NCBI GenBank assembly: GCA_913055805.1
Contig: CAJXLF010000003.1
Coordinates: 62,001-126,000 of the forward strand
Origin: an uncultured Salinisphaerales bacterium
Lineage (GTDB): Bacteria; Pseudomonadota; Gammaproteobacteria; Nevskiales; CAJXLF01
Direction: 5' to 3'
Length of the DNA stretch: 64,000 nt
The first letter of the stretch is position 1. Every line of letters begins with the position of its first letter. Below, in pieces: positions 15,200 through 23,899 of this stretch. The notes below the pieces were generated by a model, which did no database searches, was not told the origin of the DNA, and was given only the letters and a program-made list of their open reading frames with translations. Position numbers and translations under genes: made by a program.

Positions 15200-16093
15200 T
15201 CAGAGTCCTGATACCAAGCCGGAACTGAAAGTCTTGTTGTCACGCAAGTTCAAGGCGTCGAGGGCGTTCTCATACAACAATTTTGACAACACCCCCTCCG
15301 CCCACGGTAGTTTTTTGAAGTTTTCCACAAAGTCCTTGATAGGAGTCAATGGATATGCGGAACCAAACAGAAATTTGTTGGCAAACCCTTCCAGGTTTTT
15401 GTTTACCGCACGAAGCCAGTCCTCGTGCCCCATGTGCCAAAGATAGCCCTCGGGACTTAGCCAGATGTTATCGCGGCGCATTGCTATAGCTATTGCCTCA
15501 CGGACATAGGGGTAGCATCCATGAGCACAGATAATTCGCAGGTGCGGAAAATGTTCACTAATCCTTTCGATATGATTCGGGTGTGCATAGGTTAAATACT
15601 GCCCCCCCTTTAACCCGGACGTCTGGATGATGACCGTTGCGTCCAGGTCCTGCAGTAATGCATACACATCAAATAGCGAGTCATCCGATGGCGCACAGCC
15701 TGGCGCACGACCCGGCTCAATACCAAAAACGCAAATATCAAGCTGTTTAAAGCATCGCTCGATCTCTTCAAGACTGTTGTGAAAAGTATTGCTCACATCA
15801 ATACCACCACAGGCAACAAACTTTCCCGCGTTACGGCGCTGGATATCTGCCAACTCATCGTTGGATGTGGTGCGATCAGGAAAAGTGTACTTGGCGAGTT
15901 TCGCTCCGGGATTGCATCCAGATGCCGATACAGCCGTGGTGATACCCGCTGCTTCGATTTCATGAAAAAAACTGGCCTCGGTACCCTCCTTCAACGATTC
16001 AATCAATTCCAACCGACCACTCTTCCGCAACTGGTTTCTGTAGTAGTCAGCTGACTCTCCACCCGTGAAACGGCAACGCACGTCAATAATCAT
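15200..16093 (-). CDS. Amidohydrolase-2-like protein with lost metal ligands
   Basis: 297 residues with the TIM-barrel layout of the amidohydrolase-2 (ACMSD/gamma-resorcylate-decarboxylase-like) family: MIIDVRCRF start, GIEPGRAPG, LDATVIIQTSGLKGGQYLTYAHP, FPHLRIICAHGCYPYVREAI and FLFGSAYPL. The normal HxH is RCR here, the usual H in the IHT-type strand is Q, and the D of FGSD is A; only the AHG histidine remains. It is therefore probably not a metal hydrolase and may be a pseudoenzyme or use a different chemistry. It lies 42 nt downstream of the ATP-grasp gene in a more A/T-rich cassette. Confidence 0.8.
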   Translation of the reverse strand: MIIDVRCRFTGGESADYYRNQLRKSGRLELIESLKEGTEASFFHEIEAAGITTAVSASGCNPGAKLAKYTFPDRTTSNDELADIQRRNAGKFVACGGIDVSNTFHNSLEEIERCFKQLDICVFGIEPGRAPGCAPSDDSLFDVYALLQDLDATVIIQTSGLKGGQYLTYAHPNHIERISEHFPHLRIICAHGCYPYVREAIAIAMRRDNIWLSPEGYLWHMGHEDWLRAVNKNLEGFANKFLFGSAYPLTPIKDFVENFKKLPWAEGVLSKLLYENALDALNLRDNKTFSSGLVSGL

Positions 16094-16135
16094 TTAATAG
16101 CTCATGCACTCAAATGGAGACGAATTCAGCGCCTG

Positions 16136-17254
16136 TCAGGGCGTATTTGCAGATACCCAGCGGCCATTTGGCCGCAACACTTCGACCAGCTTCGACTGAA
16201 TAGAGCAGCTCTCCGGCAAACGGGCGACAGCAGTGCATGCTTCGACACCGGGAACAACATCCGGCAGCTGGTGGAGAGCATGCCAGCGAACGGCAAGTCC
16301 AACTTCGTCGTAACCCAGAAGATAGCGGGCTGAAGTCGCACCGGTAAATCGACCATTTAACTCAAAAATTTTCAGCTCACCATCGCGGGAACGCTGACAT
16401 TGGAGATTCAGCGGACCGCGCCATCCCAGCTCGGCAAATACCCCGGCGCTGGAACGCCCTAATTCAATCACCTCTGCGTCAGTTTCAATGTGAACAGACT
16501 CGCTCTTTCCAGCTCGCATGGTGTTCCTGGTCGCGAAGACACCGCAGACACCGCCATCCGGAGCAATGTACGCCTGAATGGAAGTCTTGATACCTTCAAA
16601 ACTGTGAAAGAGCGGCACGCCACCGGCCTCGATTTCAGCCAGGTATCGCTCTATCTCGCCTGCATCACCCAAAAACGGCTGAGCAACCAGATCGGTTGCA
16701 CCGCCAATTCGCTCCAGTTGGGATCTACGGGTTGCAATGGAAACCCGCCGCGAGGCAAATTCGGTAGCAGGCTTAAGGAGCAGCGGGAAACCATGCTCTG
16801 CAATAAACCTGTCCACGGAGTCTGTCGGCTCACTCAAGCGAATCGTCGCTACAAAGGGCAATCCACGCTGCTGGCAAAAAACAGCAGAAGCGTGCTTACA
16901 GAGCATGACTTCTGCGAGCTCCCGGCTTCCACATAGGGCAACCTCAGCCCAGCGTGGGTCTTGAGCGGCTTTATTCGCAAGCCAAAGCACGTCATCGTCG
17001 CGGCATGGAATCACAAGATCAGGCATGGTTCTATCAAAGATATCGTTCATCCGCTGATCGAATATCAACTCACCGTCGGCTGTTTCGGGTACGAGATAAA
17101 CCTCATCGTAGTCAAACAGACCCGGCGCATCCGCGACACTACTGGTAGCCACAAGTTGTAGCGCATCTCGCCTTTCACGCAAGGTGGCCAAAACGTTCAG
17201 GCCAACGCCGCTGGCTCCTGATAGCAACAAGATAACAATACGGGACCCTGACAT
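16136..17254 (-). CDS. ATP-grasp ligase-like protein
   Basis: 372 residues. An N-terminal Rossmann-type pre-ATP-grasp part (IVILLLSGASGVGLNVLATL) is followed by the ATP-binding region with FPLLLKPATEFASRRV and DLVAQPFLG and the metal/phosphate motif IFELNGRFTGATS near residue 300. This resembles the CarB/PylC-like group, which joins a carboxylate or amine to an acyl-phosphate. GAGAGGATAA precedes the ATG. Genes on both sides suggest glycan or small-molecule biosynthesis; substrates are unknown. Confidence 0.85.
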   Translation of the reverse strand: MSGSRIVILLLSGASGVGLNVLATLRERRDALQLVATSSVADAPGLFDYDEVYLVPETADGELIFDQRMNDIFDRTMPDLVIPCRDDDVLWLANKAAQDPRWAEVALCGSRELAEVMLCKHASAVFCQQRGLPFVATIRLSEPTDSVDRFIAEHGFPLLLKPATEFASRRVSIATRRSQLERIGGATDLVAQPFLGDAGEIERYLAEIEAGGVPLFHSFEGIKTSIQAYIAPDGGVCGVFATRNTMRAGKSESVHIETDAEVIELGRSSAGVFAELGWRGPLNLQCQRSRDGELKIFELNGRFTGATSARYLLGYDEVGLAVRWHALHQLPDVVPGVEACTAVARLPESCSIQSKLVEVLRPNGRWVSANTP

Positions 17255-17365
17255 TTATCCTCTCGAAAGACCCTGATCTATATGTACTTTATAATCCGAC
17301 AACCATAAAGCTTCGCGCGAAGCTGCAGACGCTACCAGCATTTCCCAATCGATTCATCTCAAAAA

Positions 17366-18283
17366 ATGACCGACAGACCTTCATTTGTCATCTATACGCA
17401 ACGTTATGAGGAAAAGAGTGGAGGCTCCCTCCTGCTGCACCACCTCTGTCACTATTTAAACGAATGTGGTTACCCTGCTTATCTCTGGAAGTGGGACAAG
17501 AAGCTGCGCAAAAAAACCCGAAGGAATTGGCTATCGACGATGACGTATCACGTGGAGCGCCTCAAACACCGTCTTTCAATGCCTGGCGATAAACCTTCCA
17601 GGCGCGCTTTCACCTCTCCCCTGCTCAATACGCCCGTCGCCAGCTATCAGGATTTGGCCAAATCGATTGTGATATATCCGGAGGTTATTTCCGGAAACCC
17701 GCTTTACGCCAAGCGCGTTGTACGCTGGTTCCTGAATCGACCCGGCTTCTTTACCGGGCATGTCGAATATGGCGATGATGAGCTGCACTTTCATTTCCGG
17801 GATCAGTTTCGCAGCCCCGACCATCCATCAACCGAATTCCGCTTTTTCGTATCGCTCAAGTGTTTTCAAAAGACCAATTTCGGCAAGCGTAGTGGCACTT
17901 GCTTTATATTGCGCAAAGGTAAAAACAGAACAATCGAGCACGATCTCACTAATGGCATCATCATCGACGAACTTCCAAATAATGAAATAGCGGAAGTGTT
18001 CAACCAGTGCGAGTATTGTATTTCCTACGATTTACACAGCGCCTATTCCTCCTACGCGGCGCTATGCGGGTGCAAATCCATTGTCGTTCCCGACCCGCAG
18101 TTGACTATTGAAGCGTGGCGAAAAGCGGAAGATAGTCGCTGGGGCGTCGCCTACGGCGAAGACGACCTCGACCGGGCCCAGGAAACACTTCCACTATTGA
18201 TCGAGCGAATAAAAAATGACAACGAAAACGTGCTGGCCACAGTTGACCAGTTTGCAAAGTCCATCATTGAACACTTTCACTAG
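17366..18283 (+). CDS. WavQ-like putative glycan-biosynthesis protein
   Basis: 305 residues, soluble. It opens PSFVIYTQRYEEKSGGSLLLHHLCHYLN, has IVIYPEVISGNPLYAKRVVRWFLNRPGFF near residue 100, and later CEYCISYDLHSAYSSYAALCGCKSIVVPD. The YPEVISGNP..A..VVRW..N.PGF region recalls WavQ-like proteins of Vibrio lipopolysaccharide core clusters; this is recognition from memory. The general shape is that of a GT-B-like glycosyltransferase lacking clear catalytic motifs. It is divergent from the ATP-grasp gene and is followed by a DegT aminotransferase. Confidence 0.65.
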   Translation: MTDRPSFVIYTQRYEEKSGGSLLLHHLCHYLNECGYPAYLWKWDKKLRKKTRRNWLSTMTYHVERLKHRLSMPGDKPSRRAFTSPLLNTPVASYQDLAKSIVIYPEVISGNPLYAKRVVRWFLNRPGFFTGHVEYGDDELHFHFRDQFRSPDHPSTEFRFFVSLKCFQKTNFGKRSGTCFILRKGKNRTIEHDLTNGIIIDELPNNEIAEVFNQCEYCISYDLHSAYSSYAALCGCKSIVVPDPQLTIEAWRKAEDSRWGVAYGEDDLDRAQETLPLLIERIKNDNENVLATVDQFAKSIIEHFH

Positions 18284-18354
18284 CGTAGCCAACAAAGTGC
18301 GTGGTTGTACTGCATCCCGGATAACGGTTGATCTTGCCACCGGGAAAACCTCAT

Positions 18355-19464
18355 ATGAGCGATGAGCCGATCTATGTGACCCAGCCCTGGCTACCACCCC
18401 TTGAAGAGTTCATGCCATATCTACAGCAAATATGGCATAGCCGAATTTTAACCAACCGAGGGCCGTTTTATCGTCAGTTTGAACAGGCGCTCTGCGATTT
18501 TCTGCAGGTGGAGCATGTCGCATTGTGTGCCAATGGCACGATTGCGCTGAGCACAGCATTGCATGCTGCAGGACTCGAGGGCGAGGTAATTACTTCACCC
18601 TATTCGTTTCCGGCAACAGCGCATGTGTTGGCTAACAGCAATTTGACCCCTGTCTTTGCTGACATTGATCCGATGACTTTTTGCCTGGATGCTGCCACGA
18701 TCGAACCCGCAATCACCCCTCGAACAGCCGCGATCATGCCCGTACATGTTTACGGAAATACCTGTGACACGCGTTCGATAAAAGCAGTCGCGGACAAAGG
18801 CAACTTGAGAGTCATCTACGATGCGGCACATGCCTTCGGTGTGCAGGACGACGCTGGTTCTGTATTGAAGCATGGCGACTTTTCCGCGCTCAGCTTCCAT
18901 GCCACGAAGGTATTTAACACCTTTGAGGGCGGCGCCATTGTTTGCGCCGACAGACAAACCAAGGAGCTCGTAGACAAACTCAACAACTTCGGCATCGCAG
19001 ATGAAACCACCGTAGTCGCCGCGGGACTCAACGGCAAAATGGATGAATTCAAGGCCTCGCTCGGGCTACTCCAGCTGAAGCATTTTGAACAACTCGTGTC
19101 TAGACGAAAAATGATAGATGCGAGCTACCGGGAGCAACTAGGCGACATTCCCGGGATTACACTGATGCAGCGTGATGGTCGGCAGGTTTCGAATTTTTCT
19201 TATTTTCCAATACTCGTCGAACCAGGTTATCCCCTCGATCGGGATTCTTTGTATGAAAAACTAAAATCCCGCGGCATTTTCTCTCGTCGCTATTTTTACC
19301 CCCTTATTTCCAATCTTCCCATGTATCGCAACTTACCCTCCGCGGACCCCGCCAATCTTCCTGTCGCCAACGCGATCAGCAACAAAGTGCTCTGTCTGCC
19401 GATTTATTCGGCACTATCTGACGAGCAGGTGGAAAAAGTGGTTGGCGTATTGAAATGCCATTGA
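18355..19464 (+). CDS. DegT/DnrJ/EryC1/StrS sugar aminotransferase
   Basis: 369 residues of the PLP-dependent sugar aminotransferase family: ALCANGTIALSTALHAAGL, ITSPYSFPATAHVL, VIYDAAHAFGV and the Schiff-base lysine in SFHATKVFNTFEGGA (about residue 185). The FSRRYFYPL segment matches substrate-pocket residues of the family. The enzyme transfers an amino group to a keto-sugar nucleotide. The ATG at 18355 is preferred to a TTG 27 nt upstream. With the WavQ-like gene it suggests an amino-sugar for a surface polysaccharide. Confidence 0.92.
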   Translation: MSDEPIYVTQPWLPPLEEFMPYLQQIWHSRILTNRGPFYRQFEQALCDFLQVEHVALCANGTIALSTALHAAGLEGEVITSPYSFPATAHVLANSNLTPVFADIDPMTFCLDAATIEPAITPRTAAIMPVHVYGNTCDTRSIKAVADKGNLRVIYDAAHAFGVQDDAGSVLKHGDFSALSFHATKVFNTFEGGAIVCADRQTKELVDKLNNFGIADETTVVAAGLNGKMDEFKASLGLLQLKHFEQLVSRRKMIDASYREQLGDIPGITLMQRDGRQVSNFSYFPILVEPGYPLDRDSLYEKLKSRGIFSRRYFYPLISNLPMYRNLPSADPANLPVANAISNKVLCLPIYSALSDEQVEKVVGVLKCH

Positions 19465-19519
19465 TCTTATAGCGCCAAACCCGGGAGTATCGTCTTCTGC
19501 AACTCTCCCGCACTTATAT

Positions 19520-19534
19520 TGAGAATGATTCTCG
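19520..19534. promoter_or_regulatory. Fur box upstream of TonB receptor
   Basis: TGAGAAT-G-ATTCTCG matches the Fur 7-1-7 core with one arm mismatch and is followed by TTTGTAATAAT. It lies 48 nt before the receptor start at 19583. Confidence 0.82.
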
Positions 19535-19582
19535 TTTGTAATAATATTCTCCTTTAAGAAAAATCCATTCGAGAATCCGTCA

Positions 19583-21820
19583 ATGCGCATTACCTACATG
19601 GCCGCAAGCTTGGCTGTGCTTGCCTGCATGCTACCAACCGTGTTCGCTGCAGAAAGCGAAAGCAGCAACTCAGATAACGAATCGGCGTCTGCCGAGACCA
19701 CCGAGGCACTGGAAGTCATCGTTGTAACGGGCGAAAAACTGGGCCGTGCGCTCGCAGATACCGCCTCCAGCGTAAACGTCACCAGCGGCGAGGATCTGGC
19801 CGATACTCCCGAGCAGGATCTTTCCGAACTGCTGCGCCGCAGCGCCAATGTGGCCGCGCCCCGCGATGACAAGTTCTCCCTGCGCGGTATCAACAACCAG
19901 GGTCTGACCGGCCGCATCCGCCAGGCCGCCAGCGTCTTCGTTGACGGCACGCGCATCGAGGCTCGTGGCGTAGTGCATGCGTTTGATATTGAGCAGGTGG
20001 AAATCTATCGCGGTCCGCAATCCACCACCTTCGGCCCCAATTCCCTGGCCGGCGCCATTGCGGTCAAGACGCGCGACCCGGAACCCTATTGGGGCCTGAA
20101 CGGGCTGATCGGCGGCGGCGAAGCCGGCTCACGCCAGTATGCCCTGGCCGGCGGCGGCCCGATCACCGAGAACCTGGCCTTCCGCCTCACTGGCGACTTC
20201 AACGAAACCGACGGTCAGGTCACCAACACCACACTGCATGATGACCGCTGGCACGCGCAGGAACGTCAACTTGGCCGCGCCAAACTGCTGTGGACCCCCT
20301 TTGGTCAGGAGGGTACCCGCGTACTGTTCAGCGCCCAACGCACTTCGCTGGAGGAAGGCACTGAACTGCTGCGCGAAGAACTGGCCGAAGAAGGCATCGC
20401 CACCGATAACGAACAGGGCTTCTTTACCGACGACACTGATGTCTACAGCCTGAACGTCGACGTGCCGGTCGGTGACAACCTGCGCTTTGTCTCGCACAGC
20501 AGCTATGCCAGCACCGACCAGATCCGCAAGGGCGACTACGATGCCGGCCCCGAGGATAACGGCTTTTTCATCAACGAAACCTTCTACGATAATTACAGTC
20601 AGGAATTCCGCCTGCACTTTGACTACAGCCGCTGGCAGGCGGTCGCGGGTATCTACGGCTTCGATGAAGATCTCTATGCCAGCGCCCTCACCCGCCGCCT
20701 GCCCTACGCCTTCCAGGGACTGGAACTGCGCGCCGACGCCGACTCCTTCCAGGCGCGGGAAGGTCGCACCTACGCCATCTTCGGCGAAGTGGACTTCGAC
20801 ATTACCGAACGCTGGACGCTGACGGCCGGACTGCGTCATGAGCGCAACAAACCCACCGACAGCGGCCTGTTCATCGCCACCAACGGCACATTGATCGCTC
20901 CGGACGGCGCCAGCGTGGAAGAACTGCTGGGCATCCCCGGACTCGGTACCCTGCTCGGACCGGTGCTCGACGGCCTGTCCGGTCCGGCCCAGCCGATCCT
21001 GGACCAGATCAACCTTGCGCCGCTTATCAACCAGACCGGCCTGCTGCCGGTGGGCGGCTACGAGATTGAAAGCGAGCATGAGCAGACCCTGCCCAAACTC
21101 GGTATCCGTTATGCCCTCACTGATCGCAGCAATGTCTTTCTGACCTATACCCAGGGTTACCGCAATGGCGGCGCCCAGGTCACATCAGAAGGCGTAGTAA
21201 ACGAGTTCGATCCGGAATTTACCGACAACATCGATCTCGGTTACAAGGGCCACTGGGGGCCGGTCTACATCAATGCCAACCTGTTCCATGTGCAGTGGAC
21301 AGATCAGCAGGTGCGTATCCGCACCAGCACCATTGACCGCTTGATCAAGAATGCCGGTGAATCAGAACTCTACGGCGCCGAACTGGAAGTGGGCGGCAAG
21401 CTGATGCCGACCCTGGACTGGTATATGAACACCGGTTACGTACGCACCGAGTTCATCGAGTTCGAGGACAACGACGAGGACTTCTCGGGCAACGAATTCC
21501 CCTATGCACCGAAATACACGGGCGGCGCCGGGCTCACCTGGCGGCCCTGGGATCACTACCTGGTGGACTTCAACGTCGGCCATACCGAAGCCTCGTTTAC
21601 CGATCCGCAAAACAGCGAGTCGGAACAAACTGACGCCTACACCCTGCTGAACATGAAGCTGGGCTACGAGTGGTCCAACTACGGCGTTTACCTGTTCGGC
21701 CGCAACCTCACCGACGAATACTACGTGACTGACCGCCTGAACCTGGATTCGGTGGGCCTGCGTGGCGTAGTGGTGGGCGAGCGTCGTGTGCTTGGCGTGC
21801 AGTTCGAGGGCAGCTTCTAG
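19583..21820 (+). CDS. TonB-dependent outer-membrane receptor
   Basis: 745 residues with a signal peptide ending around VFAAES. The TonB-box-like EVIVVTG is followed by the plug domain (SVNVTSGEDLADTPEQDLSELL, VEIYRGPQSTTFGPNSLAGAI) and a 22-strand-type barrel ending RRVLGVQFEGSF with a terminal phenylalanine. It imports an iron complex across the outer membrane using TonB energy; the ligand is not predictable. A Fur box is upstream and a methyltransferase follows 8 nt downstream. It shares the VVTGEKLGR start with the receptor at 34246, so the two are paralogues. Confidence 0.93.
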   Translation: MRITYMAASLAVLACMLPTVFAAESESSNSDNESASAETTEALEVIVVTGEKLGRALADTASSVNVTSGEDLADTPEQDLSELLRRSANVAAPRDDKFSLRGINNQGLTGRIRQAASVFVDGTRIEARGVVHAFDIEQVEIYRGPQSTTFGPNSLAGAIAVKTRDPEPYWGLNGLIGGGEAGSRQYALAGGGPITENLAFRLTGDFNETDGQVTNTTLHDDRWHAQERQLGRAKLLWTPFGQEGTRVLFSAQRTSLEEGTELLREELAEEGIATDNEQGFFTDDTDVYSLNVDVPVGDNLRFVSHSSYASTDQIRKGDYDAGPEDNGFFINETFYDNYSQEFRLHFDYSRWQAVAGIYGFDEDLYASALTRRLPYAFQGLELRADADSFQAREGRTYAIFGEVDFDITERWTLTAGLRHERNKPTDSGLFIATNGTLIAPDGASVEELLGIPGLGTLLGPVLDGLSGPAQPILDQINLAPLINQTGLLPVGGYEIESEHEQTLPKLGIRYALTDRSNVFLTYTQGYRNGGAQVTSEGVVNEFDPEFTDNIDLGYKGHWGPVYINANLFHVQWTDQQVRIRTSTIDRLIKNAGESELYGAELEVGGKLMPTLDWYMNTGYVRTEFIEFEDNDEDFSGNEFPYAPKYTGGAGLTWRPWDHYLVDFNVGHTEASFTDPQNSESEQTDAYTLLNMKLGYEWSNYGVYLFGRNLTDEYYVTDRLNLDSVGLRGVVVGERRVLGVQFEGSF

Positions 21821-21828
21821 GCATTGCC

Positions 21829-22476
21829 ATGAATCCCGCTGACATCGCTGCCCAGCTGCGTTGCCCCAGTGGTAGTGATGCCCGCGAAACCGCCGAGCGG
21901 ATGAATGCCGCCAATGGCGAAACCAACCGCCGGGTCATCAGTCAGCTGGGCATCACCGACAACAACCGGGTGCTGGAGATCGGCCCGGCCAATGCCGCCT
22001 TCGCTCCTGAAATCATCGGCGCCGCAGATCAGGTCAGCTACTGTGGCCTGGATCATTCGGCCGACATGGTGCAGCAGGCCAGGGAACGCTATCGCGACTG
22101 GGATCACGAGCTGCGCTTCGAACAGGGCAGTTCCGATGCCATCCCCTGGCCCGACGCATACTTCGACCGGGTACTGGCCGTGCATACGCTCTACTTCTGG
22201 AAACAACCGCTGGACCACCTGCGGGAAATCCACCGTGTGATGAAACCCGGAGCGCGTTTCGCCCTGGCCTTCGGCGACATCAGCTTCATGCGTGAACTAC
22301 CCTTCACGCTCTATGGTTTCACTCTCTACGACCAACAGGCGACAACGACCCTGTTGAAGGAAGCGGGCTTTGAGGTGCTACAGGCCGTCAGCCACAAGGA
22401 AACCGGCCAGAGTAATACCGGCGAAAACGTCGAGAAGCAGATCAATATCCTGCTCTGCACACTTGTGAACGAATAG
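21829..22476 (+). CDS. Class I SAM-dependent methyltransferase
   Basis: 215 residues with the Rossmann methyltransferase motifs: VLEIGPANAAFAPEI (SAM site, near residue 45), YCGLDHSADMVQQARERY, SSDAIPWPDAYFDRVLAVHTLYFW and LREIHRVMKPGARFALAF. The type resembles UbiE/COQ5-like small-molecule methyltransferases. It starts 8 nt after the TonB receptor stop and probably shares its Fur-controlled transcript. Substrate unknown; a siderophore-modifying role is only a contextual guess. Confidence 0.88.
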   Translation: MNPADIAAQLRCPSGSDARETAERMNAANGETNRRVISQLGITDNNRVLEIGPANAAFAPEIIGAADQVSYCGLDHSADMVQQARERYRDWDHELRFEQGSSDAIPWPDAYFDRVLAVHTLYFWKQPLDHLREIHRVMKPGARFALAFGDISFMRELPFTLYGFTLYDQQATTTLLKEAGFEVLQAVSHKETGQSNTGENVEKQINILLCTLVNE

Positions 22477-22498
22477 ACCTGCTAGCACGCTGTTGTTC

Positions 22499-23770
22499 CT
22501 AAGACCTCAGCCCGTGGTGCCGGCTGATGCCATCGTAGACGATATTCGACACCCCGCGGATAACGTTCCCGCGCGAACGAATCCAGGAACTGTAGTTCCG
22601 CGCCCGGGCATCCCTCTCGATAACGCCGATAATAATGTACGGGTAGCGCTTGCCCTTACGGTCGCGCACCACCAGGATGCCCATGTCACCGCAGAGCTGT
22701 GCGGTGCTTCCGGTCTTGTTGTAGACCGCTGTGCCCTTCGGAATCGAATGTGCTCCCGTGTAGATGCGGTCCTTGCCGGGCAACGCCATCAATCGCTTGA
22801 TCTCGTCGGCGCCGGGGATGTCTTCTTTCCACAGCGCATAGAGGAAGCGGCTGTAGTCATGCACCGACGCCTTGTTGCGATAGGTGCGCCCGCCGGCGGG
22901 GATGTATTCGACGATTTCGGTGTTCTCGAAGATACCCGGGTACTGGTCACTCAGAATGCTCTGCACGGCAGCAGGCCCGCCAACCTGACGCATGATCCAG
23001 TTGGTCGAGTAGTTGTTGGATCGTTGAATCATGCGCTCCATGTGACGTCTCGACTTGGGACCATAGTGCAGCTTGCCCTCCTGCACCTTGTGGAAGAACG
23101 CCATGGCGAAGAACGGCTTGACCAGGCTCGCGGCCTGGAACTTGGCGTCCTCGTTGATACCGACCAATTTCTCGCCGCTGGTGAAGTCATATACCGACCA
23201 CGCCGTGCGCTCGTGGGAGTTAATGACGCCGCGCGCACGCAGCTTCTTGACGTAGCCTTCCACCGCCTCCTCGATGTCGTTGTGCATCGACCGTTTCGCG
23301 ACGGCCTCCCGCACTGTTTCGGTAGCCGATTCGGTAGCGGGGCTGAACGAGGCCTTGATCGCTCTGGCATCCGAGGTCGGTGACGCTGCCTTTGCGACCC
23401 GCTTCGCCTCGACTGGGGCGCGATCGGCGAAGTTCCAGTTGCGCGCGCGCATGGGCACGGCGCGATCCAGGCCCCTGGCCTGAAGCAGGCGCGTGTGGCT
23501 CGCCGCGACACGCCGGGCGTCATACGCACTGCCGCGCCGGTAGTAGATAACGCCGTACAGCGATTCCTTCTCCACAATCCGCAGGTCGCCCGCGATCTGT
23601 GGACCAAGCACCGCGGCAACCTTGGCGCGGTAATCCTCGGCGCTATGCAGGTAACGCGACCACAGGTAAGACACGTTGTACGCGTCGGCGGCCAGCGCCG
23701 GCTTCATGGGAAGCAGAGTGACGAGCGCCAGCAGGACGAGGCGCAGCGAGGACGGCAGCATTCGTATCAT
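22499..23770 (-). CDS. Secreted serine hydrolase (beta-lactamase/DD-peptidase fold)
   Basis: 423 residues with a signal peptide (LVLLALVTLLPMKPALA). An unassigned N-terminal domain spans about 30-130. A class-A-beta-lactamase-like domain has SxxK as ASLVKP (about 215-218), the second motif RSNNYSTN and KTGST near 350. These are the hallmarks of penicillin-interacting serine enzymes. It may be a DD-peptidase or beta-lactamase-like hydrolase acting in the periplasm. The ATG at 23770 has AGGG upstream; an in-frame extension beyond it lacks support. Confidence 0.82.
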   Translation of the reverse strand: MIRMLPSSLRLVLLALVTLLPMKPALAADAYNVSYLWSRYLHSAEDYRAKVAAVLGPQIAGDLRIVEKESLYGVIYYRRGSAYDARRVAASHTRLLQARGLDRAVPMRARNWNFADRAPVEAKRVAKAASPTSDARAIKASFSPATESATETVREAVAKRSMHNDIEEAVEGYVKKLRARGVINSHERTAWSVYDFTSGEKLVGINEDAKFQAASLVKPFFAMAFFHKVQEGKLHYGPKSRRHMERMIQRSNNYSTNWIMRQVGGPAAVQSILSDQYPGIFENTEIVEYIPAGGRTYRNKASVHDYSRFLYALWKEDIPGADEIKRLMALPGKDRIYTGAHSIPKGTAVYNKTGSTAQLCGDMGILVVRDRKGKRYPYIIIGVIERDARARNYSSWIRSRGNVIRGVSNIVYDGISRHHGLRS

Positions 23771-23844
23771 TGGCTTGATCCCTGTACCTGGTTTGTGACG
23801 CTCGGACACGGGACCAAGGCCCGCACCCCCCTGAAATAGACTCT

Positions 23845-23861
23845 CCCTAAAGTCTTTAGGG
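23845..23861. promoter_or_regulatory. 17-bp palindrome upstream of serine hydrolase gene
   Basis: CCCTAAAG-T-CTTTAGGG is a perfect palindrome 75 nt before the hydrolase start and 38 nt after the sugar dehydrogenase stop. It could be an operator for the hydrolase promoter. There is no U-run to make it a terminator. Confidence 0.4.
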
Positions 23862-23899
23862 TAAAACATTGTTTATAAAGGAATCAATACCCCAGGCTT

